DNA from: an uncultured Porphyromonadaceae bacterium
GTDB taxonomy: Bacteria > Bacteroidota > Bacteroidia > Bacteroidales > Muribaculaceae
DNA: 64,000 nt
NCBI GenBank assembly: GCA_937892215.1
Contig: CALAVE010000065.1
Span: 5,686 to 69,685, forward strand
Direction: 5' to 3'
Below are positions 24,804 through 33,188 of the stretch, in pieces. The notes beneath the pieces were generated by a model, which worked only from the letters and a program-made list of their open reading frames with translations, did not search any database and was not told the DNA's origin. The translations under genes were made by a program, and so were the position numbers. The number at the start of each line of letters is the position of its first letter. Positions within the stretch are counted from its first letter, which is position 1.

Positions 24804-25109
24804 CTACACTTTGATTTCAACTTCCACGCCACTCGGCAACTCCAGCTTCATCAACGCGTCAACAGTCTTTGCAGTAGAACTGTAAATGTCTATCAGACGC
24901 TTGTACGACGCCAACTGGAATTGCTCACGCGACTTCTTGTTCACGAAAGTCGAACGGTTCACTGTGAAGATACGCTTGTGAGTTGGCAGAGGTATCGGAC
25001 CACTCACAACTGCTCCGGTCGTCTTCACCGTCTTTACAATCTTCTCGGCCGACTTGTCAACCAAGTTGTGATCATAAGACTTTAACTTAATTCTGATTTT
25101 CTGACTCAT
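24804..25109 (-). CDS. rpsJ: 30S ribosomal protein S10
   Basis: 101-residue head protein, also the NusB partner in antitermination: MSQKIRIKLKSYDHNLVDKSAEKIVKT and GPIPLPTHKRIFTVNRSTFVNKKSREQF. Starts 18 nt after fusA, so the S10 section has no separate leader. Confidence 0.98.
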   Translation of the reverse strand: MSQKIRIKLKSYDHNLVDKSAEKIVKTVKTTGAVVSGPIPLPTHKRIFTVNRSTFVNKKSREQFQLASYKRLIDIYSSTAKTVDALMKLELPSGVEVEIKV

Positions 25110-25127
25110 ATTTGTAATTATAAATTA

Positions 25128-27245
25128 TTATTTCAATAAATCTATGCGCCCTTGCACCTCGCTAAGCACCTTCTCGGCTATCGAACGAGTCACCTCAGCA
25201 TAGTGTGAGAACGACATCGTACTCGTCGCTCGCCCCGATGTAATCGTTCGCAGCGCGGTCACATAGCCGAACATCTCAGCAAGAGGAGCCAGTGCTTTCA
25301 CTATCCTGGCACCACTGCGGCTGCTCTCCATGCCTTCCACCTGACCACGACGCTTATTAAGGTCGCCTATCACGTCACCCATGTTCTCCTCAGGTGTAAC
25401 CACCTCCACACGCATAATCGGCTCAAGCAGTATAGGCTTCGCCTGAGCGCACGCCTTCTTGAACGCCAGATTTGCGCATATCTCAAACGACAACTGGTCT
25501 GAATCCACGGGGTGATACGAACCGTCCAGTACCGTCACCTTCAGGTGCTCCACCGGATAGCCGGCAAGAACGCCATTTCGCATAGCACTCTGGAAACCCT
25601 TCTGTATCGCCGGAATATACTCCTTAGGAATATTTCCGCCCTTCACCTCGTCCACAAACTGCAGACTGCCTTCAAAGTCGGCATCCACCGGCTCCACACG
25701 GCACATGATATCTGCAAATTTGCCTCTTCCGCCCGTCTGCTTCTTGAACACCTCGCGAAGCTCCACAGGCTTTGTTATCGCCTCCTTGTAGGTCACCTGA
25801 GGACGACCCTGGTTGCACTCCACCTTGAACTCCCGGCGCAATCTGTCCAGGATTATGTCCAGATGAAGCTCTCCCATCCCGCGGATAATAGTTTGCCCTG
25901 TCTCCTCGTTTGCCTCAACTTGGAACGTCGGGTCCTCTTCAGCAAGCTTCAGCAGACCGGCATCTAACCGCTCTATGTCGCCCTGGGTCTTTGGCTCCAC
26001 AGCTATCCCTATCACAGGCTCCGGGAAGTCCATAGCTTCCAGTTCTATAGGATGATGCTCGTCACACAGCGTATCGCCCGTGCGTACATCTTTAAAGCCT
26101 ACTCCGGCTCCTATGTCACCACAACCTATCACTTCCATCGGGTTCTGATGATTGGAGTGCATCTGAAATAAACGCGAAATGCGCTCCTTCTTACCGCTAC
26201 GACTATTCAGAACGTAACTGCCCGACTCCATCTTACCGGAATACACGCGGAAGAACACCAGCCTTCCCACGTACGGGTCAGTAGCAATCTTGAACACCAG
26301 CGCGCAAAGGGGCTCGCTCTCATTCGGATGACGCACCTCCTGCTTATCGCCGCCTGCACTCGTTCCGGTCACCTCCTTAGTGTCGGCGGGACTCGGCAAA
26401 TATGCGCAAACTGCATCCAGAAGAGGCTGCACACCCTTATTCTTGAACGAACTGCCACACAGCATCGGCACCACCTCCATCTTCAACGTAGCCGTGCGCA
26501 ACGCTCTCTTCACGTCGTCCACACCTATCGTATCAGGGGCCTCCAGGTACTTCTCCATCAGCGCGTCATCAAACGACGAGATGTTCTCAAGCATCTTGTC
26601 GCGGTACTGCTGGCACTCCTCCACCATGTCGGCCGGTATCTCCTCCTCAGAGTATTCGGCTCCCATTGTCTCATCATGCCAGTACAACGCCTTCATGCGT
26701 ATAAGGTCCACCACACCCTTGAATTTCTCCTCAGCTCCTATCGGTAGCTGTATCGGGCATGGATTGGCACCCAGCATATCGTGCAACTGACGAGCCACCT
26801 CCAGGAAATTAGCCCCGTTACGGTCCATCTTGTTCACGTACGCTATGCGCGGCACATTGTATTTGTCGGCCTGACGCCACACTGTCTCGCTCTGCGGCTC
26901 CACACCGCCCACGGCACAGAATGTGGCTATAGCTCCGTCCAGAACGCGAAGCGAACGCTCCACCTCCACTGTGAAATCAACGTGCCCCGGAGTGTCTATC
27001 AAGTTCACCTTATACTTCTCACCGCCATAGTTCCAGAAGGCCGTAGTCGCAGCCGAAGTAATAGTAATACCTCGTTCCTGCTCCTGAACCATCCAGTCCA
27101 TCGTGGCAGCTCCGTCATGAACCTCACCTATCTTGTGAGTCAGACCTGTATAATACAGAATGCGCTCCGATGTGGTAGTCTTCCCGGCATCAATGTGTGC
27201 CATGATGCCTATGTTACGCGTATATTTCAGTTGATTGCCAGCCAT
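25128..27245 (-). CDS. fusA: Elongation factor G
   Basis: Translocase GTPase of 705 residues. G1 AHIDAGKTTTSERILYYTG, G2 ERGITITSA, G3 DTPGHVDFTVEV and G4 NKMDR are intact, and domains II-V follow, with FADIMCRVEP and the domain IV/V region ending MSFSHYAEV. It sits in the str position between rpsG and rpsJ, which marks it as the main EF-G. A second EF-G copy, as known from Bacteroides, would be elsewhere. Confidence 0.98.
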   Translation of the reverse strand: MAGNQLKYTRNIGIMAHIDAGKTTTSERILYYTGLTHKIGEVHDGAATMDWMVQEQERGITITSAATTAFWNYGGEKYKVNLIDTPGHVDFTVEVERSLRVLDGAIATFCAVGGVEPQSETVWRQADKYNVPRIAYVNKMDRNGANFLEVARQLHDMLGANPCPIQLPIGAEEKFKGVVDLIRMKALYWHDETMGAEYSEEEIPADMVEECQQYRDKMLENISSFDDALMEKYLEAPDTIGVDDVKRALRTATLKMEVVPMLCGSSFKNKGVQPLLDAVCAYLPSPADTKEVTGTSAGGDKQEVRHPNESEPLCALVFKIATDPYVGRLVFFRVYSGKMESGSYVLNSRSGKKERISRLFQMHSNHQNPMEVIGCGDIGAGVGFKDVRTGDTLCDEHHPIELEAMDFPEPVIGIAVEPKTQGDIERLDAGLLKLAEEDPTFQVEANEETGQTIIRGMGELHLDIILDRLRREFKVECNQGRPQVTYKEAITKPVELREVFKKQTGGRGKFADIMCRVEPVDADFEGSLQFVDEVKGGNIPKEYIPAIQKGFQSAMRNGVLAGYPVEHLKVTVLDGSYHPVDSDQLSFEICANLAFKKACAQAKPILLEPIMRVEVVTPEENMGDVIGDLNKRRGQVEGMESSRSGARIVKALAPLAEMFGYVTALRTITSGRATSTMSFSHYAEVTRSIAEKVLSEVQGRIDLLK

Positions 27246-27273
27246 TCGTGTATTCTAACGCCTTTCAATCAAT

Positions 27274-27750
27274 TTAGAACCTGAAATGTGCGAATGCGCG
27301 ATTAGCCTCAGCCATGCGGTGCATATCCTCCTTACGCTTGAATGCACCACCCTGCTCATTGTACGCGTCGATTATCTCAGCGGCGAGCTTGTCGGCCATA
27401 GTCTTTCCACCACGCTTACGGGCGAATATAATTAAATTCTTCATCGACACCGACTCCTTACGGTCGGGACGGATCTCGGTAGGCACCTGGAACGTCGCTC
27501 CACCTATACGGCGCGACTTCACCTCCACTTGCGGTGTCACCTTCTCCAACGCCTCTTTCCAGATGTCAAGCGGCGCCTTTTCTTCTTTTGCAAGCTTCTC
27601 GCCCACTATATCCAGGGCACTGTAGAAGATGCGGTACGACGTATTCTTCTTGCCGTCGTACATCAAGTGATTCACGAATTTCGAAACTCGAACATCACCA
27701 AACTTTGGGTCTGGTAAAATAATCCGTTTCTTGGGCTTTGCCTTTCTCAT
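27274..27750 (-). CDS. rpsG: 30S ribosomal protein S7
   Basis: Primary binder of the 16S 3' major domain, 158 residues from MRKAKPKKRIILPDPKFGDVRVSKFVN. An in-frame ATG 57 nt upstream lies inside the structured spacer and would add a non-homologous Lys/Thr-rich stretch, so I reject it. In E. coli S7 represses the str operon through the rpsL-rpsG spacer; here that spacer is 154 nt and contains a stable hairpin. Confidence 0.97.
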   Translation of the reverse strand: MRKAKPKKRIILPDPKFGDVRVSKFVNHLMYDGKKNTSYRIFYSALDIVGEKLAKEEKAPLDIWKEALEKVTPQVEVKSRRIGGATFQVPTEIRPDRKESVSMKNLIIFARKRGGKTMADKLAAEIIDAYNEQGGAFKRKEDMHRMAEANRAFAHFRF

Positions 27751-27783
27751 TTTCTCTCTTTTAATTGTAGTTTTTGTCTGCTT

Positions 27784-27836
27784 GGTTGTTGCTTCTTTGT
27801 TCTTCAACGGCCGTCGCTACAGCCATTTACTCAACC
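27784..27836 (-). promoter_or_regulatory. RNA structure in the rpsL-rpsG spacer, candidate S7 regulatory site
   Basis: In the mRNA sense AATGGCTGT pairs with ACGGCCGTT over nine base pairs (two G-U) around the tetraloop AGCG (27806-27827). An outer helix GGTTG/CAACC closes the region (27784-27788 with 27832-27836). The spacer equivalent to this one is the S7 operator in E. coli. Confidence 0.55.
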
Positions 27837-27904
27837 GGGTCGTCCAATCCAAATAATTCAAAAACTAAGTTTAACTTTAATTGTTTCTTAAGTTTGAAAA
27901 GTCC

Positions 27905-28288
27905 TTACTTCTTCGCTGCTTTCGGACGCTTCGCGCCATACTTGCTACGACGCTGCGTGCGACCTGCTACACCGGCGGTGTCAAGGGTTCCGCGTACAAT
28001 GTGATAACGAACACCCGGAAGATCCTTCACACGACCGCCACGTACCATCACGATTGAGTGCTCCTGAAGGTTGTGACCCTCGCCGGGAATGTAAGAGTTC
28101 ACCTCTTTTCCGTTTGTTAATCTCACACGCGCCACCTTACGCATTGCCGAATTCGGCTTCTTAGGGGTAGTGGTGTACACACGCACACACACTCCTCTAC
28201 GCTGAGGGCATGCATCCAAAGCAGGCGATTTGCTGGTGTCGGCCAGCGACGTACGGCCTTTTCTTACTAATTGCTGAATTGTTGGCAT
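27905..28288 (-). CDS. rpsL: 30S ribosomal protein S12
   Basis: Decoding-centre protein of 127 residues, MPTIQQLVRKGRTSL onward. The streptomycin-contact region reads TTPKKPNSAMRKVARVRL and the second loop LPGVRYHIVRG, both wild-type in form, so no streptomycin-resistance substitution is seen. First gene of the 18-kb ribosomal cluster, preceded by a strong promoter and a leader of about 125 nt. Confidence 0.98.
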   Translation of the reverse strand: MPTIQQLVRKGRTSLADTSKSPALDACPQRRGVCVRVYTTTPKKPNSAMRKVARVRLTNGKEVNSYIPGEGHNLQEHSIVMVRGGRVKDLPGVRYHIVRGTLDTAGVAGRTQRRSKYGAKRPKAAKK

Positions 28289-28421
28289 CTTAGTTCTCTT
28301 TACTTTGTTTTGTTAGTTAATAAATTATTTTGCGCATTTTGTGGGCCCGAAATCCCTCGCAACACCGCTATACATCAGCCATTTGCAGCGATATTGCTCC
28401 GACCGGACCGCAAAAGCGTTG

Positions 28422-28453
28422 CAAAGTTACGCACTAATTCGCTAATCACCAAA
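28422..28453 (-). promoter_or_regulatory. Main promoter of the str-S10-spc-alpha cluster
   Basis: On the minus strand TTTG (28450-28453), a 20-nt spacer and TAACTTTG (28422-28429) match the Bacteroidota consensus. No other full-consensus promoter was seen in the cluster, so it may drive all 33 genes. Confidence 0.8.
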
Positions 28454-28578
28454 TATTTTCAAGCCTTTCCCGCTTTTATAATAGGTGTTTTCACGCATTT
28501 TTCACACCCGCCCCACACCTAATTCGCTATCAATTAACTCTTTCTTGATTTAAGAATCATTAACGTTTTTCACGTTTA

Positions 28579-29124
28579 TTAAAAAGGTTTAACATCTTTT
28601 AACGGTAACCCACACTTATCCTTCTCGCTAAGCAACATCTCATCCTCGCTAATCCTCCAGTCTATACCAAGCACAGGGTCATCGAATTTCAGGGTGCACT
28701 CGCTTTCCGGACAGTACACGTTATCCACCATATATTGGAACTGCGCCACGTCGCTCAGCACCACAAAGCCATGAGCAAAACCTCTGGGAACAAACATCTG
28801 CAATGCATTCTCCTGACTCAGCTCCACGGCCACATGCTTCCCGAAAGTGGGACTATCGCCGCGCAAGTCCACTATCACATCCAGCACACAACCCTGCGAC
28901 ACACGCACAAGTTTGGCCTGACTGAACTCTCCCTTCTGGAAATGCAGGCCACGAAGCACACCGCGCTTCGACAGCGATTCATTCTCCTGTATGAAATTAA
29001 CCTTGCCCACATGCGTCTCAAATTCCTCTTTCTTGAACGTCTCGCAAAAATAGCCACGCAGGTCACCGAATCTCCTGGGCTCTATCACCCACACTCCTTT
29101 TATCTCTTGCTCAATGAATTTCAT
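28579..29124 (-). CDS. rfbC: dTDP-4-dehydrorhamnose 3,5-epimerase
   Basis: Cupin-fold epimerase of dTDP-rhamnose synthesis, 181 residues. Contains FIQENESLSKRGVLRGLHFQ with the catalytic His, LDVIVDLRGDSPTFG with the partner Asp, and PRGFAHGFVVLSD. The other dTDP-rhamnose genes (rfbA, rfbB, rfbD) are not adjacent, so the pathway must be completed elsewhere. It has a TAAATTTG box upstream. Confidence 0.94.
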   Translation of the reverse strand: MKFIEQEIKGVWVIEPRRFGDLRGYFCETFKKEEFETHVGKVNFIQENESLSKRGVLRGLHFQKGEFSQAKLVRVSQGCVLDVIVDLRGDSPTFGKHVAVELSQENALQMFVPRGFAHGFVVLSDVAQFQYMVDNVYCPESECTLKFDDPVLGIDWRISEDEMLLSEKDKCGLPLKDVKPF

Positions 29125-29162
29125 ATCTCTCTTAATTATATTTCGTCACTGTCTTTCTGCGA

Positions 29163-29170
29163 CAAATTTA
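29163..29170 (-). promoter_or_regulatory. Probable -7 box of rfbC
   Basis: TAAATTTG on the minus strand, about 40 nt before the rfbC ATG, fits TAnnTTTG. The upstream TTTG element is not clear. Confidence 0.45.
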
Positions 29171-29240
29171 CAACTTTTTCAGCCTTTATCCGGCATGGTC
29201 GGCTAATTTCTTCACACTATCTCCGCCAGACCGGCTAAAA

Positions 29241-30269
29241 TCACTTATTCATGTTTCTGAAACGCTCGTCATGATTAAGCAGATATTGCCCTATCTGCAC
29301 TGCATTAAGAGCCGCGCCTTTCTTTATCTGGTCACCCACAACCCAGAACGTCAGACCGTTGTCACTGCTGTAATCCTCCCTGATTCGGCCCACGTACACC
29401 GGGTCCTGACGGTTTACGAACAAGGGCATCGGGTATTCGTTCCGCACAGGATTATCTATCACCACCAGCCCAGGAGCGCCCTCAAACGCGCGCCGAGCCT
29501 CATCCGGTGCAATCGGACGCTCTGTTTCAATCCACACCGCCTCACTGTGAGCACGTATCACCGGCACACGCACACACGTGGCACTCACGCGTATGTCGCT
29601 GTGCATTATCTTGCGCGTCTCATTATACATCTTTGTCTCTTCACGCGTGTAGCCATTGCCCATGAAGTGGTCGATGTGGGGAATCACGTTATACGCCAGC
29701 TGGTGCTGGAAATGCTTCACCGTCAGTTCGGTCTTACCGTGGGCAATCTCAGCATACTGCAGGGCCAACTCGTCCATTGCTTCCAGTCCGGCTCCGCTCG
29801 CAGCCTGATATGTAGCCACCTGAACGTTCTTTATATGCGACAGATTGTCCAGCGGCTTCAGTGCAACTACCATCAGAATTGTAGTACAGTTTGGGTTGGC
29901 TATAATATTACGCGGGGCATTAAGCGCGTCAGCACCATTCACCTCCGGCACAACCAGCGGAACGTCTTCATCAAGTCTGAATGCGCTGCTGTTGTCTATC
30001 ATTATTGCGCCAAACTTAGTAATCGTTTCGGCATACTCCTTCGCCGTCTCCGCTCCGGCTGAAACAAACGCTATGTCCACGTCCTTAAAGTCATCATTGT
30101 GCTGCAACTGCTGAACTATTAAGTCCTTGCCCCTGAATGTGAATATCTTGCCGGCACTACGCTTTGAACCGAAAAGAACCAATTCCGACATCGGGAAATT
30201 CTGCTCGTCGAGCACTCGCATAAACTCCTGTCCCACCGCGCCACTGGCGCCTACAATAGCAACTTTCAT
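29241..30269 (-). CDS. asd: Aspartate-semialdehyde dehydrogenase
   Basis: NADPH-dependent enzyme of the Lys/Thr/Met/diaminopimelate pathway, 342 residues. N-terminal nucleotide-binding VAIVGASGAVGQEFMRVL, the catalytic Cys in IIANPNCTTI, the QAASGAGLEAM segment, and the His of VPVIRAHSEAVW are present. Length is normal. Divergent from the AraC-type regulator. Confidence 0.97.
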   Translation of the reverse strand: MKVAIVGASGAVGQEFMRVLDEQNFPMSELVLFGSKRSAGKIFTFRGKDLIVQQLQHNDDFKDVDIAFVSAGAETAKEYAETITKFGAIMIDNSSAFRLDEDVPLVVPEVNGADALNAPRNIIANPNCTTILMVVALKPLDNLSHIKNVQVATYQAASGAGLEAMDELALQYAEIAHGKTELTVKHFQHQLAYNVIPHIDHFMGNGYTREETKMYNETRKIMHSDIRVSATCVRVPVIRAHSEAVWIETERPIAPDEARRAFEGAPGLVVIDNPVRNEYPMPLFVNRQDPVYVGRIREDYSSDNGLTFWVVGDQIKKGAALNAVQIGQYLLNHDERFRNMNK

Positions 30270-30297
30270 CGTCCTCGTGTTTTAGTTTTTCAAGCCC

Positions 30298-30305
30298 CAA
30301 AGTTA
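30298..30305 (-). promoter_or_regulatory. -7 box of asd
   Basis: TAACTTTG on the minus strand, about 30 nt before the asd ATG. No clear -33 element. Confidence 0.5.
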
Positions 30306-30407
30306 ATATTTCTCGCTCAATTAACAGCACTTTCTCTCCATTTTCTTTCCATTCCACACCATTATGAGATACTTTTTTCTTGCCGATGCGGAATTTTCGC
30401 TAACATC

Positions 30408-30439
30408 CTTGCACCTGCTATTTATTTTGCCTACTTTTG
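30408..30439 (+). promoter_or_regulatory. Promoter of the AraC-type regulator
   Basis: CTTG (30408-30411), a 20-nt spacer and TACTTTTG (30432-30439) fit the Bacteroidota consensus. The box ends only 7 nt before the ATG at 30447, so the message would have little or no leader. Confidence 0.6.
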
Positions 30440-30446
30440 CCGCACT

Positions 30447-31601
30447 ATGTTTAATGTAGTATTCTCAATATTGCCATTCATGGTTTGCGTCTTTTGGCTA
30501 ATCACAATGATAGCCGATTCACGCAACTGGCACTACCGCGAAAACATCTGGCTCGTCATTTTCATGGCCACAACCGCTGTGCTCTACGCGGGACATTTCG
30601 TTTTCTTCAACCACATCATTAACTGGTTGCCTGCCAGCGACGTTTGCTACAGTTTCGCGAATCTCGCGGTCTATCCGCTATTCTACTTCTACATCAACCA
30701 TCTGTCTCAGCACGCTCCCATAAGCACAAGGCACAAGGCTCAAATGCTGGCGCCCGCGCTCGTATGCTCCTCTCTAATTGCAGTGCTGTACGCGCTAATG
30801 ACACCGCAGCAAACTTCAGAATTCACACACAACTTTCTTTACAACAACCTGAATGACTCCACCCAGCCGATTATCAGATATCAAATCTTCACACATATCG
30901 CTGCAAGAATAATATTCGCATTCATCGTAATTTTTTCACTCCTTAAAAGCATACAATCCATCAACGAATTAAACCGGATAATAAAAGGCAATTACGCCAA
31001 TCTCGACGACAAGAACACATCTCCATACATGTGGCTCCTATGTCTCATGGCCGGAGCTTCCATCATAGGCTTCCTCGCGAACGCATTGGGGCGGCACATC
31101 TTCGCAGACCACGAATACCTGCTCGCTCTCCCGGCACTAATCTATTCCTGCATTCTGTATGGCATCGGATTCATTGGCTTTACAATGAAATTCAGCATTA
31201 AGGACATCATTAACGATGACATCGTACTGGCAACTGAACCTAACGACAACACATCAATTACCAAAATCAGGGAACAAATTGAGGAAATCATGGCAAGCGA
31301 AAAGCTTTTCCTGCAGCCCAACCTTAAAATCAACGACATTGCACGCATTATCGGAACTAACCGCAACTACATCTATCAGGCCATTAACGAACTGATGGGG
31401 GCTTCGTTCACCGATTACATCAACAAGCAACGCATCGATTATGCCATCCAAACCATGCAGCAGAGCCCCACTCTCTCCATTTCAGAGATAGCTCAGCAGT
31501 CCGGATTCACTTCCCAGGCATCATTCTATCGCAACTTCAGGAAGTTTGTGGGATGCTCACCCCGCTCGTTCTCCTCAGCAACAGATGAAGAGCAACCATA
31601 A
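30447..31601 (+). CDS. Membrane-bound AraC-family transcriptional regulator
   Basis: A 384-residue protein with about seven hydrophobic helices in the first 250 residues (for example ILPFMVCVFWLITMIAD and ALIYSCILYGIGFIGFTM), then a linker and a C-terminal AraC double helix-turn-helix near residues 275-380 (INDIARIIGTNRNYIYQAINE and LSISEIAQQSGFTSQASFYRNFRKFVGCSPRSF). This layout suggests a membrane sensor that binds DNA directly, a type common in Bacteroidota. Its target is unknown. It is divergent from asd and convergent with the caspase operon. Confidence 0.88.
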   Translation: MFNVVFSILPFMVCVFWLITMIADSRNWHYRENIWLVIFMATTAVLYAGHFVFFNHIINWLPASDVCYSFANLAVYPLFYFYINHLSQHAPISTRHKAQMLAPALVCSSLIAVLYALMTPQQTSEFTHNFLYNNLNDSTQPIIRYQIFTHIAARIIFAFIVIFSLLKSIQSINELNRIIKGNYANLDDKNTSPYMWLLCLMAGASIIGFLANALGRHIFADHEYLLALPALIYSCILYGIGFIGFTMKFSIKDIINDDIVLATEPNDNTSITKIREQIEEIMASEKLFLQPNLKINDIARIIGTNRNYIYQAINELMGASFTDYINKQRIDYAIQTMQQSPTLSISEIAQQSGFTSQASFYRNFRKFVGCSPRSFSSATDEEQP

Positions 31602-31637
31602 CCTCTCCACACATACCACCTGTTAACACACGATAAG

Positions 31638-31679
31638 AAAACCTGGTGCCACAGCACTTCCGCCGCAACACCAGATTTT
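31638..31679. terminator. Bidirectional terminator between the AraC gene and the caspase operon
   Basis: CTGGTG (31643-31648) pairs with CACCAG (31669-31674), extended by AAAA/TTTT after one mismatch. The T-runs on both strands fit convergent termination. Confidence 0.6.
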
Positions 31680-31702
31680 CATGCTCAATATTCGCCTTAC
31701 TG

Positions 31703-33151
31703 TCAGAATGCCACACCAAGACCAACGGTCACTTTATGCGCCCCAATAAAGTCTTGATACTTGTTCTTTATCGCAAAACGATATTCATAACCAATGCGGA
31801 AGGCAAAATAACTATACTTTACACATAAGCCGACAGTGGGAGAAATAGCCATCGCAAAATTCAATTTCTTCCATGCTTTATATCTACTAGCATCATCTTC
31901 ATCATCCTCGCTGGGCTGAGACAAATTGCCGTCTGAGTCAAACATTGTGTCAGACCCTGTGCTGTTCAAATCATGCTTTTCCTTATTGTAGGGATAGTTA
32001 TCTTTCGCGTAGGTACCATAATACATCTTACCCGTCAGACCGGGACCGAAATAAATCCATATAGGAGCATAGATTTTTCGAGTCCAACCGAAATTCAAGT
32101 TAAACTCCGGGAAATCGCCCTTCACATCTCCCCCTTTTATTTCCTCGCCCGGCTTATACATAATATTGCCTCGCATTGCTTTGAATACTTGAGGGTTAAA
32201 GTTGAAAGAGAAAAAACCTCCCCATTTTTTCATATTGTACGAGCCCGTTGACAAACCTATCGGCGCTCCCGGCATAAACTCGTACGTTACAACTTGAGTG
32301 TGGTTCTTTCGGCTCTCCTTATTCTTCTCAATCTGGGATATTTTCTCCGTTGCAATAGCCTTGTTAAAACAATTCCTATTTATCACCGTATTATAGTAAG
32401 GCAATGCCCTTTCGTAATCTTTTGCCGAAAAGAAATAGTCTCCCTTTGTTAGCGCGGCATCACACTCATCGGTAAACCGTGAACTGCTCTCTTGGGCACG
32501 GCCGGATGCATAGGTGTCATACGGATTCAGTGACAATATCTGATTGTAAAGCGCAGTTGCCGCCCCATAATCACGAACACTATACGCCGCATCGGCTCTA
32601 TACCGAAGCATTATACACGAATCAGCATCTGCCATATTTATCGCATTCTCCGACTCGTTCACGTCGGTACACTGGCTCGCCAGCGCAAACTGGTTCTTTG
32701 CCTCACCATAATTCATATTCTTAAACTCTTCCTTTCCCTTGTTGCGGTGACTGCGATAGCACCCGGCATCCACCGGGCTATTAGGGTCAAAGACCTTGAG
32801 CGTCATCAATTGTTTTGGCCGCAACTCTATCGACACATTAAATGTGTTGAAACCGGGCGAACGCATTGTCACAATTCTTCCTCTATAGCGGTCTCCTGTG
32901 TCGAACAGTAGATAATAAACTGAGTCCGAACCCTGCAACTCCTTGCGGAACACTTGCACTTCTTTATCCATCGATGACACAAACTGTAACGACATTCCAT
33001 TCTCACCATGCACCTCCACAGCGGCATAACTGCCCTCACCGGAAAACACATCATTCGATTCCGATATGTCCGACACCGCCATTTGCTTCTGAGCAAAGCT
33101 CAGTACACAAGAGGCTGCAAACATAATTAAAATGCTTAATCTTTTTTTCAT
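31703..33151 (-). CDS. Exported TPR protein with probable C-terminal barrel
   Basis: A 482-residue protein with a signal peptide (ending SFAQ, about residue 20) and a beta-rich N-terminal domain. TPR-like helices follow around residues 130-280 (AKNQFALASQ, DYGAATALYNQILSLNPYDTYA, DYERALPYYNTVINRN). The last 190 residues contain many aromatic strands (FFSFNFNPQ, FNLNFGWTRKIYAPIWIYFGPG, YFAFRIGYEYRFAI) and end in VTVGLGVAF, like an outer membrane barrel. It is the last gene of the six-gene CHASE2-caspase operon, 37 nt behind the NTF2-like gene. It may anchor the system to the outer membrane; that is inference. Confidence 0.65.
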   Translation of the reverse strand: MKKRLSILIMFAASCVLSFAQKQMAVSDISESNDVFSGEGSYAAVEVHGENGMSLQFVSSMDKEVQVFRKELQGSDSVYYLLFDTGDRYRGRIVTMRSPGFNTFNVSIELRPKQLMTLKVFDPNSPVDAGCYRSHRNKGKEEFKNMNYGEAKNQFALASQCTDVNESENAINMADADSCIMLRYRADAAYSVRDYGAATALYNQILSLNPYDTYASGRAQESSSRFTDECDAALTKGDYFFSAKDYERALPYYNTVINRNCFNKAIATEKISQIEKNKESRKNHTQVVTYEFMPGAPIGLSTGSYNMKKWGGFFSFNFNPQVFKAMRGNIMYKPGEEIKGGDVKGDFPEFNLNFGWTRKIYAPIWIYFGPGLTGKMYYGTYAKDNYPYNKEKHDLNSTGSDTMFDSDGNLSQPSEDDEDDASRYKAWKKLNFAMAISPTVGLCVKYSYFAFRIGYEYRFAIKNKYQDFIGAHKVTVGLGVAF

Positions 33152-33188
33152 AATTACTTCTATTTATTCTTAATTCTTTGTTATTTCT

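Noticed and set aside
27751..27807. N-terminal extension of S7 from an upstream ATG
   Set aside because: The added residues are Lys/Thr-rich and not homologous to S7; the ATG at 27750 gives the standard length.
28289..28421. Structured leader of rpsL
   Set aside because: A few short complementary stretches exist, but none gave a stable fold comparable with the S7, S8 and S4 spacers.
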